DNA from: Medicago truncatula
Taxonomy: Eukaryota; Streptophyta; Magnoliopsida; Fabales; Fabaceae
Direction of reading: 5' to 3'
Length of the DNA: 64,000 bases
Assembly (NCBI RefSeq): GCF_003473485.1
Contig: NC_053042.1
Span: forward strand, 43,549,762-43,613,761
Below are positions 34,730-47,176 of this stretch, one piece after another. The notes beneath the pieces are model-generated. The model was given only the letters and a program-made list of their open reading frames with translations. It was not told the DNA's origin and searched no databases. Both the position numbers and the translations under genes were made by a program. How positions within the stretch are numbered: position 1 is the stretch's first letter; each line of letters begins with the position of its first letter.

Positions 34730-37700
34730 ATGGACGGAAAGAAATTGGAGTACAAAGGTGAAGAAGCACTCAAGGAGATAGAGAAGCTAACAATGAATGC
34801 TGGTGAGGTTCAAGATAACCTTTTGAAACAGATCTTAACACAGAATAAGGAAACTGAGTATTTAAATCAGTATATGAAGAGAGAAACATTTAAAACAGAT
34901 TTAAAAGAGTTTAAGCGTTGTGTTCCAGTTATTAGTTACGAAGGAATCTTTCCATATATACAGAGAATTGCAAATGGTGAAGTCTCTTCTCTCATCACTG
35001 GTCAACCAATAACAGAAATGTTATGCAGGTAACTATTTTGACTCTGCTGCTAGTGCTGGTATTTAATTTTCTCATTTTACTATAAGTTTATAGTTGTGTT
35101 AATTTTTATTTTTGAAGAATAGTTGTATTAATTATTTTGTTAACAATCTTAATCATATGGTATGTGCATGCAGTTCAGGAACATCAGCTGGAGAGCCTAA
35201 ATTGATGCCATCAATTGCTGAAGATCTTGATCGACGTACCTTTGTGTACAATCTTATCATGCCAATCATGAATCAGTTAATATACTTACAACTACACAAC
35301 TTTTTTATTTAAGGGAACTTTCTTATTCTTATTTGCCATGATTATGTGCATGGTAGACAGAACTATTAGTCACCCCCTCAAAAAAAAAAAAAAAAAAACT
35401 ATTAGTCGTATTCTTTTCCTTGCATTTAAATACCATTCAAATTTTCATAGTCTACTTTAAACATGGTTAATATCAATTGGTTGAACTCAAATAGTTAATG
35501 GACTTTAGTTAAAAAAACCCACAAAAAATATCCGAAATTTTTATTGACTTTTTGACCAAACTCCGAACTACTTGGAGTATGCCTTGCTAGGATTTGATGT
35601 TCAGGGAAAAAAAAATATTCAACACATAAAAATCTTCAAATAAATTAAGAAAAAAAAATCTTAAACCGTTGTTTTTAATATAATTAGTTTCGACTCATGA
35701 TTAACATCCATTTTAAGTAAATATTGATCAAAGAAATAGTGTTTGGTCACACACACACAAGAAGAAGTACTTTTTTAATAATAAGGAGGAAAATGATAAA
35801 AAAAATGATTGACTATTCTGAGAAGAATCTTTTTATATGTGTGTCCAAACATTATTGATTTGGTCTTGTGACCATAGAAGAATACCTCAAGAATGAAAAG
35901 ATACCATGTGAAAAATAGTTGATGAGTGGATGAAGGGCCCCATCACCATGCATTAGTTACGTTTTTGTTTGTTATATATTTGCACTATACAAAAGGATCA
36001 TAATGCATGCTCACTATAGTAGCTAGCAAGTGCGACTTGACAAGTGCTACATGCATTTTGATCACGCATATTCTTACAAACAATTACCAAATCCCTCCAC
36101 TAAAAACTAACCACAATGAATTTACTCAACTATTTCACACCAGTAGTAGTAATAACGGTAGGATTTAATTTTAAAAGTCATTTTTTTACGGTGTGAATCA
36201 ATCATATTCACCGTATCATTAAAAATGTTTGACTTTAATTACGACTGTTTCTATAACATTTTTTCATTTTATTTTTAGGTATGTTCCAGACCTCGATGAA
36301 GGCAAGGTCATGTATCTTTACTTTGTGAAAGCAGAAAAATCCACACCATGTGGCTTACCAGCAAGAAGTGTATTAACAAGTTACTACAAAAGCAAACATT
36401 TCAAATGCAGAACACATGACCCGTGGAATGATTTCACAAGCCCTGACCAAACCATTCTCTGCAATGACATTAACCAAAGCATGCATTGCCAACTCCTAGC
36501 AGGCCTAATTCACCGTCGTCAAGTTCTAAGGCTAGGTGCCGTCTTTGCTTCAGCATTTCTAAGAGCAATTTCATTTCTTGAACGTAATTGGAGAAAACTA
36601 TGTGATGACATAAGAAATGGACAATTAAATTCCTTTATAACAGACCCTTCATGTCGTTCATCGATGTCTACACTACTTTCATCTCCTGATCCTTGTCTTG
36701 CTGATGAAATCAGTAAAATCTGTAGCCAAAAGTGTTGGAAGGGAATTCTGTGTAAGCTTTGGCCAAAAGCAAAGTATATTGAAGCAGTTGTTACAGGGTC
36801 TATGGCTCAATATGTTCCTGCTTTGGAACATTATTGTGAAGGGAAATTGCATTTGGTTTGTACGATGTATGCTTCTTCTGAGTGTTATTTTGGGGTGAAT
36901 TTGAAACCTTTGAGTGACCCTGATGATGTTGCTTTTACACTGTTGCCTAATATGGGCTACTTTGAATTCATTCCTCTTGGACATAATGGGACACTGTTGA
37001 TGGATTTTGATGAAAATGAACAAGTTCCTAATGATAAGCTTGTGGATTTAGTGAATGTCAAGATTGGTTGCTTTTATGAGCTAGTCATCACTACCTTTGC
37101 TGGTAAGTAAGCTCCCAATTAATTGAGGCATATTTGTGTGTCCGGTCAAGATTGGACGGTCCAAATTGCAATACAAATTTTGATTATTTTTTAAATCTAA
37201 AATACCGAACTTGAAATCTGGACCATCTAATCTTCAGGTATGGTTGACCGAGTGCAGAGACGACTTGTGGCCGCACACAACCCATATTCTTATATTAATT
37301 GAGCTGCATTGGGTTTTGAAGTCTAAGTAACATAACCAATTTGTTTAAATCATTATATTCATTTACTAATATATGTATGTATAATATCATCCCAATTAAT
37401 TTACAGGGCTGTATAGATACAGAGTTGGTGATGTACTTCAAGTGGTTGCTTTCCACAACAAAGCCCCACAATTTCGATTCATATGTAGAAGAAACGTAGT
37501 AATAAGCATTGACAGTGAAAAGACAAATGAAGAGGATTTACATAGAAGTGTGACAATGTCCAAAAAGTTATTAGAACCCTATGATGCACTCCTAGTGGAA
37601 TACACTAGCTATGCTGATACTTGTTCAGTACCAGGACACTACGTATTGTACTGGGAAATTCTTCATTATGGTACAAAAGGGGACCCACTTGACCCAAATG

Positions 37701-37975
37701 TGCTACAAGAATGTTGCATTGCAGTTGAAGAGGAATTGGACTACGTATACAGAAGATGTCGTACCAATGATAAATCTGTTGGACCGTTAGAGATACGTGT
37801 GGTGGAGCCAGGAACTTTTGAGGCATTGATGGATTTGTTTATTACTAAAGGGGCTTCAATTAATCAGTACAAAACTCCAAGATGTATTAAGTCTAAGAAA
37901 GCACTTAAGTTGCTTAAGTCTAAAGTTTCGGCTTCTTTTTTTAGTCCTAGAGATCCTAAATGGGGTCCTAATTAA
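34730..37975 (+). CDS. GH3 family acyl-acid-amido synthetase, 597 aa
   Basis: Exons 34730-35028, 35174-35275, 36279-37102 and 37407-37975 give 597 residues, the normal GH3 size (about 600). GH3 enzymes adenylate an acyl acid such as indole-3-acetic acid and join it to an amino acid, which lowers the free hormone pool in the cytosol. The adenylate-forming motifs are present: [14 protein letters not shown] near 100-113, [11 protein letters not shown] in the large third exon, and YRYRVGD at the start of the fourth. [13 protein letters not shown] and [14 protein letters not shown] match auxin-type (group II) GH3 proteins. The C-terminal [10 protein letters not shown] is also typical. In-frame codons upstream (from 34601) precede the likely TATA box, so [12 protein letters not shown] is taken as the start. 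The substrate is inference; a jasmonate or benzoate enzyme is less likely. Confidence 0.94.
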
Positions 37976-38490
37976 TGGACTCTTAAATAATTCACTACTT
38001 TTTAATTTGTGATCACGATGAATTTGATGTTTTGTTCAACTATAAAGTTGGTTGTTGTAAAATAATTTGCCTTTCATCGACCAATTTGTACTCATCCTGA
38101 TTTTATTAAGATAAAATTTGTTTCATGCAGCATGACCCATCTTTTTTGTAAGCTAAAGCAGCAACTTCTATAGCCTGATTGAGTTAATGGAAATGAAAAG
38201 GTAACTAATCAAATCAAGTCTAGATAGTAAAATGATGAATAGAAGGATTATTTAGAGGAATGGAATTAGTCGATAACAACATGTTGGAACACTAGTTGAA
38301 TCTAGTGAGAAAATTGGATAAGAAAAACACAATGTAAGAACTAGTGTGAGTGTGTGACTTAAAAATGTTTCATATTGGTGAGCCACACCAACTAGAAAGT
38401 GTTTATATAAGGGTAGAGTAACCTCCAAGGATGTGCCCTTAAGGTACCCACTTTTGTGAACGAGTGAACGCTTACAAAAAATATATATAT
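37976..38490 (+). other. GH3 3' flank and repeat debris
   Basis: The first part is the GH3 3' UTR. From about 38290 to 38460, text such as 'gtttcatattggtgagcc' and 'gtttatataagggtagag' resembles an LTR or other transposon fragment. I could not define its ends. Confidence 0.35.
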
Positions 38491-38493
38491 ATA

Positions 38494-38921
38494 TGTATCA
38501 CATGCGCGACCGGGCCAGACTTGGGCTTGGGTGGAAAATAATATATATATTTTTCGACCCGATCCAAAACGAGTATCCAGAAGTTTCCGGATATATCCAA
38601 GTCTCTCGTTTTTTTGTTACGAACTCTTCCTATAAAAGGAGAGCTCGCCCCCCTCATTCTTCACACTGAATTTCGCAGTTGATGTTCCTGTGCGATTCCT
38701 CTCTTCTCCCTTCGACTTGTGTTAACGAGTCATTCTTCTGCTACTCCTTTCTGTCCCTTTAGTGATCTGGGCTGTTTTATCCTGGAGACGACGTGGTTGC
38801 TAGTCTACCTTGCACAACTTGGGTAGTGCCGCGAAACGTCTTAAAGAGAGCAACCTGGTCGTGACTCAACCCGATAATTCCTTTGGCACTACTTCTGATT
38901 TTTTAAATTCAAAACTAACAC
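38494..38921 (+). mobile_element. LTR-like fossil, possibly Ty1-copia solo LTR
   Basis: The segment is clearly richer in GC than its surroundings, starts with TGT, and carries a TATA box 'tataaaagga' at 38631-38640 followed by a short leader and a pyrimidine-rich region. This is the usual build of a plant LTR promoter. No internal coding domain or second LTR is visible here. The family and ends are uncertain. Confidence 0.45.
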
Positions 38922-39081
38922 AACATAAACAATTTCATATAACACATGTGAGTATAAAAAAGGCCCAACCTCGTGAATTTTAGAGCATGATCAACATTAT
39001 CATAACTATTTCATGGTGAATTTAGTATGCCAAATTAGATTTAAGAACTCCACTAAGAATTTATTCCAATGATATTATTAA

Positions 39082-39443
39082 GGCTAAAATATGGTTTTGG
39101 TCCTGCAAATACGTCTCGTTTTGGTTTTAGTCCCTGCAAAAAAAATTTGTTGTTTTTGGTCCCTGCAAATATGCCTTATTTTGGTTTTGGTCCCGGGCTC
39201 CACTTTTGTGATGATTTGCACACGTGGCACATGATGACTAAACCCATTTATTAGAGAAATAGTCCCTGCAAAATCTTTTGATTTTGAAAAAGGTCCCTGC
39301 AAAATATTTTGTTTTTGGAAATAGTCCTTAGGACTATTTCCAAAAACAAAATATTTTGCAAGGATCAAAAACAACAAATTTTTTTTACAGGGACTAAAAC
39401 CAAAACGAGACATATTTGCAGGGACCAAAACCATATTTTAGCC
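39082..39443. mobile_element. Mutator-like MITE with perfect 9-bp duplication
   Basis: The inverted ends are 'ggctaaaatatggttttgg' and its reverse. A perfect TATTATTAA duplication flanks it at 39073-39081 and 39444-39452. The 362-bp body is built of repeated 'ggtccctgcaaa' units in both orientations. Open frames on both strands across it are by-products of these repeats. Confidence 0.9.
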
Positions 39444-40225
39444 TATTATTAAATAGGTTTGAATCTCATCCTAAGAGATATAACTTAAATAATAAACTAC
39501 AAACAACTTTGAAACCAACTTCAACCAATATAGCCTCCATAAATTCAAAATAAGTCCAGCAAGTAGTATTTCCTCCTCTTATTGTTGTTGGTTTATAAGT
39601 TTTTAGTGATAAAAACTAGTAGATTCTTGTATAAGAACAATTTTACTACCGACATCCACAATCTCTTTTTAAATAAATATCCACAGCAACTTGGTATAGC
39701 TAGCTGTAGACTTGACGAAGAAATGGTTATTTTCTCTTTGAACCCGATTAAGAACCACCACCCTAGATTCTTAGCAATTTTTGGCCATAACGAGACACTT
39801 TACAAATCCATAATTTATTTTTTGAAATATCCCAATCCCAAATGTTAATTAAACCATTTTACAAACTTTGTATTTGAACTCTGTTTCATGCGGTTACAAG
39901 GCTGAACTCCTTTGAAGTATGGATATAGATACGAACATTAGATATGATATAGACATCGATATGTCGACACTGTATCTGTGTCGGACACGACACATGTCTA
40001 ACACAGAGACCCCTAACACAGGGACCCGTCTAATTCGAGAAGTGTTTGTGCTTGATAACTAAACTCTTACCTTTTAGCTAACATCTAAATTGAAATTACA
40101 TTGGTATTTGAAACTTCGTAAATTTAACTGATACAACAATTATAAAATTTATTCATTTTGAAAATTATCGAATTATCATCAAAAGATAAAATTTACATCG
40201 AAGAATTCAAATTATTTTAAAATAC

Positions 40226-40430
40226 TACTCCCTCAGATCTTATTTATAAGAAATATTTGACTTTTTTAATTCATTGCATAAATGATGTATTTTGTATATA
40301 TTTTTGGGGTTGGATAACTCAACTAGTTTGAACTAAGAGAATAAAGAGAGTAAATAAGCTGGAAAGTTAAAGATTCACGGTTCAAATCCTCAGAAGAAAA
40401 ATAGGAACATGACAATTAACATGCTAATAT
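40226..40430 (+). mobile_element. Stowaway left end followed by a SINE-like head
   Basis: At 40229 'tactccctcagatcttattta' resembles the left end of a Stowaway element, with no partner terminus nearby. From about 40300, 'ggataactcaactagtttgaac' (A-box-like) and a perfect B box 'ggttcaaatcc' near 40379 suggest a tRNA-derived SINE inserted in or next to it. Boundaries are not defined. Confidence 0.4.
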
Positions 40431-40532
40431 ATGTCAATGTTGTAAAAAAATAAATCTTCATTCAAACACAAGACAAAGGAATCACTAATTTTTTCGTAAT
40501 TCCGTGTAATTATATGCGGGCGGGTCAAAATC

Positions 40533-40680
40533 GCACTACTAAAAAAAATAAAATTTAGTGAAGGAAAACATGAAATCCCCCTCAAATTTCGTCACTAAAT
40601 TTTGCGATCAAACAAATTGCGAGAGATTTTTTTTTTTCCGTCACTAATTTCGCTCCTTAATTTTGCTTTTCCTAGTAGTG
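40533..40680. mobile_element. Miniature CACTA-like element
   Basis: The left end 'cactactaaaaaaaat' and right end 'cctagtagtg' are inverted and carry the CACTA signature. ATC flanks it on both sides (40530-40532 and 40681-40683), a 3-bp duplication as expected, with one extra G at the left boundary. The 148-bp body contains inverted 'gtcactaa' motifs and no gene. Confidence 0.55.
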
Positions 40681-41730
40681 ATCTAAGTTGAAGCTTATTA
40701 TATCACACTCACTTTAGAATGTTTGTGCAATCATCGATTGTATTTATCATCTTCTTCACTGTTCAAACTTGATTATGATCATCCTACACAAGTTCTAACA
40801 TGTAATGTAATCAGAGATGAATTCATAAATTAATCAGACAGGAATTTCGGGAAGCTAATTTTTATTTTTAGAATAAACAGTTTATAAATGCATCCCTGCA
40901 TCTGCATGTATTGGAGCTGGTCGAATTATCTGCTTATATATATCAACCTCATACGAGGCACCGACTATCATGCAAGTACCAGAAGTACCACGCAAATGAG
41001 AGCATTAACTCATGCTAGAAGTAGGAGATAGCATGTTCTCAAAGTAATATCACTAAATAATAATCCAAGAGAGAGTGGCGGTCATAACTTTTTCACTAAA
41101 CATTGATGGATATTGTACTGTCCTATTCAAGTCATCCCACCACTCACACTCTTTTTGGTCTTTTTTTCATTACTTAACTATCTTTGCATAATGATAATGC
41201 AATGCGTCATACCCATTTTAATTTCCGTACTAATTGAATTACCAAAATAACATGAAACACACATAGATAAAGAATGCCACACCCTGTGGTCGGTAAGGCA
41301 ATCTAGTCTAGTCACTATAGTGAGGAACATTGCATCTAACATCCCAAAAATGATGCCAAGGGTTTGATTTGATTTAATATGGGCTGGTACTCATTTGTTT
41401 GATACTTAAGTGGGGATACAACTACCAACAATGACTTGATTGGGAAGGGATTTGAATCACCTGTTCAAAGATTTTATATGGAATTCTTTTATAAAAACTT
41501 TGTTTAAAAGGGGATAACCGACTTTATGCGTCTTATTTTTTGTGTGATAGATTTAAACCTAATATCTTAAGGATGAAAAATTCTTAAATAAAAGGTTGAA
41601 CAATGAATTTTTAACTACTAAACGTTTAGGCAAACCGACCACATATATAAGTTACTAGTAGACAGACATGTTTGTTGGAGTAGTATCTAATCTTGTCTAA
41701 ATTTAGTTAAATTTATATTAATTTTTTATA

Positions 41731-42024
41731 CTCCCTCCGTCCCTAATTATAAGACCCTTTTGCTAAAATCACGGGAATTAAGAAAGCGGATATTTGTATT
41801 AAAGTTGTTTGTAATCACTATTGTTTTTACAATTTTATCCTTAAGAGAGAGAGTTAGTTTATGTTTTCCATATGTTACTTATTGCTGATTGAAGAAAAAG
41901 ATGTATAATAAATAGGGGCATGTATGTAAAGAAATAATTAATGTAGTTGGAAATAACAAAGGGGTCTTATAAAAAGGAACAAAAAAAATTCTCAAAAGGG
42001 TCTTATAATTAGGGACAGAGGGAG
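41731..42024. mobile_element. Stowaway MITE (Tc1/mariner type)
   Basis: The ends are 'ctccctccgtccctaatta' and, on the other strand, 'ctccctctgtccctaatta'. TA dinucleotides flank it (41729-41730 and 42025-42026). The 294-bp length and termini match Stowaway closely. It is the best preserved of the Stowaway-like elements in this window. Confidence 0.9.
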
Positions 42025-42353
42025 TAGGAAATAAAATCAACACATCTTACAATTAAAATCAACATTATTAATCATGCTAGTAATTTGAGATGAAAAAAAG
42101 TTTTTGTTTAAGGGCAAACATCTATTTTGGTTCTTGGATGTACACCTCACTGGTAGAGTGGTCTCTGACTCACAGAGAAAAACACAAAAAAAAAAACTCT
42201 GATTCCAAAATTTGTTAGCCACTTTGGTCTAAAATAAAAGAGAATTGTTTTTTTTTTTTTTTTTTCATTTAAAATTATATTTTTTCATGAGTTAAGTCAC
42301 GTAGTACGAGAATGAGAAGAAGAAACGGGAGAGGAGCAATTCTCAAAATAAAA

Positions 42354-42410
42354 AGCCCATGATTTCAGGCCTTTTTTAGCCCGAGCCCACTATCTTGTTG
42401 CCCGGGCCCA
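42354..42410 (+). promoter_or_regulatory. Three TGGGCY (site II) elements upstream of DHDPS
   Basis: AGCCCA at 42354-42359, AGCCCA at 42384-42389 and GGCCCA at 42405-42410 are reverse forms of TGGGCY. Clusters of this motif bind TCP factors and are frequent in promoters of growth-linked housekeeping genes. They lie 145-200 bases upstream of the DHDPS ATG. Confidence 0.5.
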
Positions 42411-42553
42411 ATTCATTTCATTCCTATCAGTTAGGTTTCTCAGTAAACCGCGAAGGGTTTTTTCAGTTAGGCTCTCACATCGCCGCCAACCACCGTCTTC
42501 TCCGTCCGACCTCCGTCTTCTCCACAGCAGCTTGATTTCAAGTTCACTGAGGT

Positions 42554-44561
42554 ATGGATACATTGAAGAGCTATACTGGTGTCTGCTTCAGAGGATCCGG
42601 TTTTCCGGTTCATCCTTCCAATCTTACTACTAACAAAAACAGCAGGTTCATATTTTCCATTTTCTTTATTTTGAAATCTGAATGATTGAAGTGTATTTAT
42701 GAATGTTTATCGGATCTATTTTTGAACATTTTTTAGTTCTGTTTGATTTGTCTATATGCATGTAGATTGCAGCTGAATTTGATTTTGGAAGGAATGAAAA
42801 AAATGTGTCATTTGTGAAAATAATGAATTCGATGAAATAAACGGAGTTTCAAATGCAAATGTATGATTTTAATGATGATCTTCTTTGAGAGTACTATGTT
42901 TTTGCATTAAGAGTATAATTTAATTAAGGTTGATACATATGACTATTCATGTATGTTGTATGGACAAGATTTACATTAGAGTGTTTATCTTAGATTTTGT
43001 TGGCATGTATGAGGCCCGTGATTGATACTGATTGTGCTGGCTGTTGATTTTTTTTTTCTTTTCAATCTCTTACCATCAATCCATATTTTTGTTCGTCTGT
43101 GTTATTATTCAGGAACTCTTACTGGAGGCCTACACAAGCAGCTGTGAAATCCAATTTCCATCTCCCAATGCGAAGTTTTGAGATGAAAAATAGGTAGGTT
43201 GAATAATGAATTTACTGTTACAAATTCATTAGTTTTCATACTACAGCATAAAAAAACTAAGCTTTATTCCACTAAGTGGGGTTGGCATTAGTTTTCATAC
43301 TAAATTATATATTTTCCATTTGTTTTCATTTTACAATCTGATTTGTGATGAAACTTAGAGAGATTTAAACAATAGCTTCTTGCTTATTTCCACTAATTTG
43401 AGATTTTGTTTAGACATACAAGGTTGACCGTATCTTTAATCTGTGAAGTTATTTTACATGGATTTATATTTTCTTTATAAACTGCAACTGTACCGCTGCA
43501 TGTTTTAAAGAGCATATTTAAAAAGAGGTCTCACTTGCTTCTGGCGTCATGGTTGCCTATTTGTGTTGTTGCTTTTGTTTTAATCCTGGACTCACAAATT
43601 TTGGACTAATGAAGCTATATATTGTATTTACAGAACTTGTACTGAGGACATTAAGTGTCTGAGATTGATAACTGCCATTAAAACTCCATACCTACCTGAT
43701 GGTCGATTTGATCTTGAAGCTTACGATGCCTTGGTAAATATGCAGATCGAGAGTGGAGTTGAAGGTGTTATTGTTGGTGGCACAACTGGTGAAGGTCAAT
43801 TAATGAGCTGGGAAGAGCACATAATGCTTATTGCGCACACAGTTAATTGTTTTGGTGGGAAAATCAAGGTTATTGGAAATACTGGAAGTAACTCGACAAG
43901 GGAAGCAATTCATGCCACTGAGCAAGGTTTTGCGGTTGGAATGCATGGTGCCCTTCATATAAACCCTTACTATGGCAAAACCTCCTTGGATGGTATGGTT
44001 GCTCACTTTCAAAGTGTGCTTTCCATGGGACCCACGATCATATATAATGTGCCTTCACGAACTGGTCAAGACATTCCACCGCATGTAATTCAAAACTTAG
44101 CTCAAAATACTTGCTTGGCTGGTGTCAAGGAATGTGTGGGAAATGACCGGATCAAAGAGTATACTGATAATAGAATCGTTGTGTGGAGTGGGAACGATGA
44201 TCAATGCCATGATGCTAGATGGGGTTATGGAGCTACTGGAGTGATATCTGTTGCAAGCAATCTGATTCCTGGGTTAATGCGAGAACTCATGTTTGGGGGC
44301 AAAAATCCTACATTGAATTCTAAGCTCTTGCCTTTGATTGACTGGCTTTTCCACATGCCAAATCCCATTGGTTTGAACACGGCTCTTGCTCAGCTTGGAG
44401 TTGTCAGGCCAGTTTTCAGGCTGCCATTTGTACCTCTCCCTTTAGAGAAAAGAATAGAATTTGCCAATTTGGTGAAGGAAATTGGTCGTCAACATTTTGT
44501 TGGAACTGAAGACGTTCAGGTTCTTGATGACAACGACTTTTTCTTGGTTAGTCGATATTAA
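42554..44561 (+). CDS. 4-hydroxy-tetrahydrodipicolinate synthase (DHDPS), 366 aa
   Basis: Exons 42554-42645, 43113-43193 and 43634-44561 encode 366 residues. The enzyme (DapA type, EC 4.3.3.7) condenses pyruvate with aspartate semialdehyde, the committed step of lysine synthesis, in plastids. About 55 N-terminal residues rich in S, N, R and few acidic groups fit a transit peptide. The TIM-barrel core starts at [23 protein letters not shown] carries the threonine pair, NVPSRTG the active-site tyrosine just before it, and AGVKEC the Schiff-base lysine. [14 protein letters not shown] is the region that binds lysine for feedback inhibition and looks like the normal plant form. Length and splice pattern agree with plant DHDPS. 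Confidence 0.96.
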
Positions 44562-45600
44562 TTTAGGTTGTTAGTTATTATTTAGGTCACCTTGTAGACT
44601 TATTGTATCCTTTCTCAGGTTTTTTGTGAAACTTCAAAGACAATATTATGTATGTTGTTGTGCTTGATTAAGTAAACTCAACTACTAAGATCTTCTTTCT
44701 TGTACTGGTTACTTTGTTTGGAAACTGGATCAAATTTTGTTCGGAATTAAAACTATCTGCATATTGTATTAACCTTGTTTGAGTTATGCCAAACACCCAT
44801 TTGGATTGAGATTTTTGCTTAAAACGCTTAGAGGTGGACATCAAACCAGTGAAACATTATTGCAATGAAGAACAAGTTCTTGATTATTTTCCCTTACATT
44901 TATGCGTGCCAGGTTGTTTTCCTTCCCCTTAGTTTTCTATTTGAATGTTGTCACTTTTTTTTTTTCCCCTTCTTTTCTTCTTTCTATCCCACAAGAATTA
45001 TGCAAATTGGAGATTTGTGTATTGTCCTGTAATGTGTATTCGAGAACCTATTTAGTTCATCGGAGGGGAGATTGTGGACAAGACAAAACCACAAGCTGCA
45101 TAAATAATAAAAAAGAAAAGAAAAGGGAAAGCTCTATCTTGTGGACGAGACATTGGAAGTTCTTAAATCACATACATTCAAGAAAATAGTATAGTATAGA
45201 GAGGAGCCTAATTCAGTCTCAGATGATGACAAGCTTCAGAAAGAGGAGAACAAAGAATAAACTAATTACACTATATATACCGTGATATTATTTAAGCACA
45301 AACATTCATAGGTCCAGCCACATTCAGATGAGGATTTTATTTTATGGTTGCTGGTACATATGTGGTTTTCCATACGAAATTAAATCAGGCTGAGATGAGA
45401 AACACATCAAGCTACAAAAGACCCTTAATATTTTTACATCACCACAACATGTATTAACAGAATACTAATTACTAACTAACTATTTACACAAGAGACTATA
45501 AGAAACTCATTCAATTTTCACCCAATTTTTTTATATAATTATAATTAATAGTAGTTTTATTTATTTTAACACAGATTAAAGGCAAAGGTCCAATGAATAA
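44562..45600. other. Intergenic between DHDPS and a small ORF
   Basis: The first part is the DHDPS 3' UTR. The plus frame 44902-45189 is not supported by any motif. No repeat with clear ends is seen. Confidence 0.4.
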
Positions 45601-45612
45601 CTTATTAGATAG

Positions 45613-45846
45613 TCATGTGTGATTCCAAGACCCCAAGAACATCAAAGTTCTAATTGGGTCTTCAGCACGGTGGCTCCATTTCCGTCTCTCAAATGGTTGA
45701 TACGCCTGAACTCTACCTTGCTTAGAAGCCTCGCAATTGATTGTCATCGTGTCTGCCTCATCAACCCGATGAAGCTTCTCTCCGACAGGTTTTCTGAACT
45801 CATTTCCTGGAGAACTTTCACCGGAAACATGGATGTGGGGTTTCAT
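45613..45846 (-). CDS. Small conserved-looking protein, 77 aa, function unknown
   Basis: The single-exon frame starts with ATG at 45846 (MKPHIHVSGESSPGNEFRK) and ends at 45613. Upstream frame extension has no ATG. The protein is polar and basic in the middle (QPFERRKWSHRAEDP) and ends in IRTLMFLGSWNHT, a hydrophobic tail ending that looks like a short conserved motif of small plant proteins, although I cannot name the family. A TATA box 'ctatataaag' on the minus strand at about 45929-45938 would place the transcript start about 50 bases before the ATG. There is no signal peptide or membrane segment. It could still be a chance frame, but the promoter arrangement argues for a gene. Confidence 0.6.
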   Translation of the reverse strand: MKPHIHVSGESSPGNEFRKPVGEKLHRVDEADTMTINCEASKQGRVQAYQPFERRKWSHRAEDPIRTLMFLGSWNHT

Positions 45847-45928
45847 CCTATATATACTCTTAATTTGTGTGTGACACAATTAATGTGAGAGGCTAAGATA
45901 TTAGAGCTTTAAGTAAAGGAAGTGAGGC

Positions 45929-45938
45929 TTTATATAGA
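45929..45938 (-). promoter_or_regulatory. Candidate TATA box for the 77-aa gene
   Basis: Minus strand 'ctatataaag', about 85 bases upstream of the ATG at 45846. The spacing is normal for a plant gene with a short leader. Confidence 0.5.
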
Positions 45939-46738
45939 AAATGTTTAGAAAAGAGGATGATGTGTATATGTTAAATAAGATTTGATTCCTAAGGTAATCA
46001 ACTTGAAATATTTTAAAGTTATGAGAATGCCAACTAATTAGATTCCCTACAGTAAAATCAACTAGACAAAGATGAAATGCATATAATAGATGTCTCGTTC
46101 TGATCAATGGAATCTAAATAAAAGTGCCTATATTCCTTTGGATAAGATGCAAAATGTTATGAAACAAATTATATGCTGCACTTAAAAAAAAGAAGAACTA
46201 GCTTATTATATTCCACGCACAAAAAGAAACTAGGGCCTGGTGGAAAAGCAAAAAGTTAATTGAGTGAATATATGCTTTGTTGGAAAGATATAGAGCATGG
46301 GATACTTCTGCCAACTTACTTTTCCTTTTCTTCTTCTTCTTGGGATTAATCTGAAAGATTAATGGATATGCACTATAGTGTAAATCTTTACACTGATATT
46401 CAATCACATTTTTTCAATAAATGGTTAATAAATTATTTCAACATATTACATTATCTCTTAATTTTTACGATTTGCGGTACATATAAGAATCTTGCTTGCT
46501 ACTTTGAAAATATGTGTTGCTTGAAACAATATATTTCTCTTAATTAATCTTCTTAACTAGTGTGTTATGGACACCAGTTAGCATTTTCCATATAATAAAG
46601 ATAAAGATATGGAGTAAGTTATTATTAATTTTTTTTAATGGGGAAAATATGGAGAAAGAATGACACTGTACACCTATGTAATTTCTCATTTATTCATATG
46701 ATAATATATTTGAACAGTTTCGAAATTTCACAACACAA

Positions 46739-46809
46739 GCGCATCTGGTGTAGTGGTATCATAGTACCCTCCCACGGTACTGACCAGGGTTCGATTCCCT
46801 GGATGCGCA
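46739..46809 (+). tRNA. tRNA-Gly (CCC)
   Basis: The 71-nt sequence folds as a cloverleaf: acceptor GCGCATC/GATGCGC, D arm with 'tggtgtagtggtatca', anticodon loop CTCCCAC with anticodon CCC, T arm with 'ccagggttcgattccctgg', and discriminator A. There is no intron, and CCA is not encoded. A TTTT terminator follows directly (46810-46813). The internal A and B boxes are intact, so it is likely functional. Confidence 0.96.
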
Positions 46810-47176
46810 TTTTAGTTTTTCTAAACCTGTTTCATGTTTGTTTTTTTTTTAACTGACTTTCCAATCGTGAAGGTTGTATAAATTGTAAAATTTTACGACG
46901 AATGCAATTGATTGAGCTTTTGGCATACCCAGTTTACAGTACACTTGAAAAATGACAATATGAAATAAATAAAAGCTTCTTGAAATATGAAACAACACCA
47001 AACAAATCAATATTACATTCCTTTGAAAGAAATTGGACTAAAATCCCTTAACCATTGTCTTCGATCATCCGTCAGATTCTCGCTGCGATTATTTATTGAT
47101 AAAGTCGTTAAATATTTCATACCAATAACATTATTAAAAAACAACGCCCAACAACAATATGTATCCAAAAACTGTC

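Noticed and set aside
39069-39434. Overlapping frames on both strands with similar peptides (FGFSPCKKNLLFL)
   Set aside because: Both strands read the same inverted repeat of the MITE at 39082-39443.
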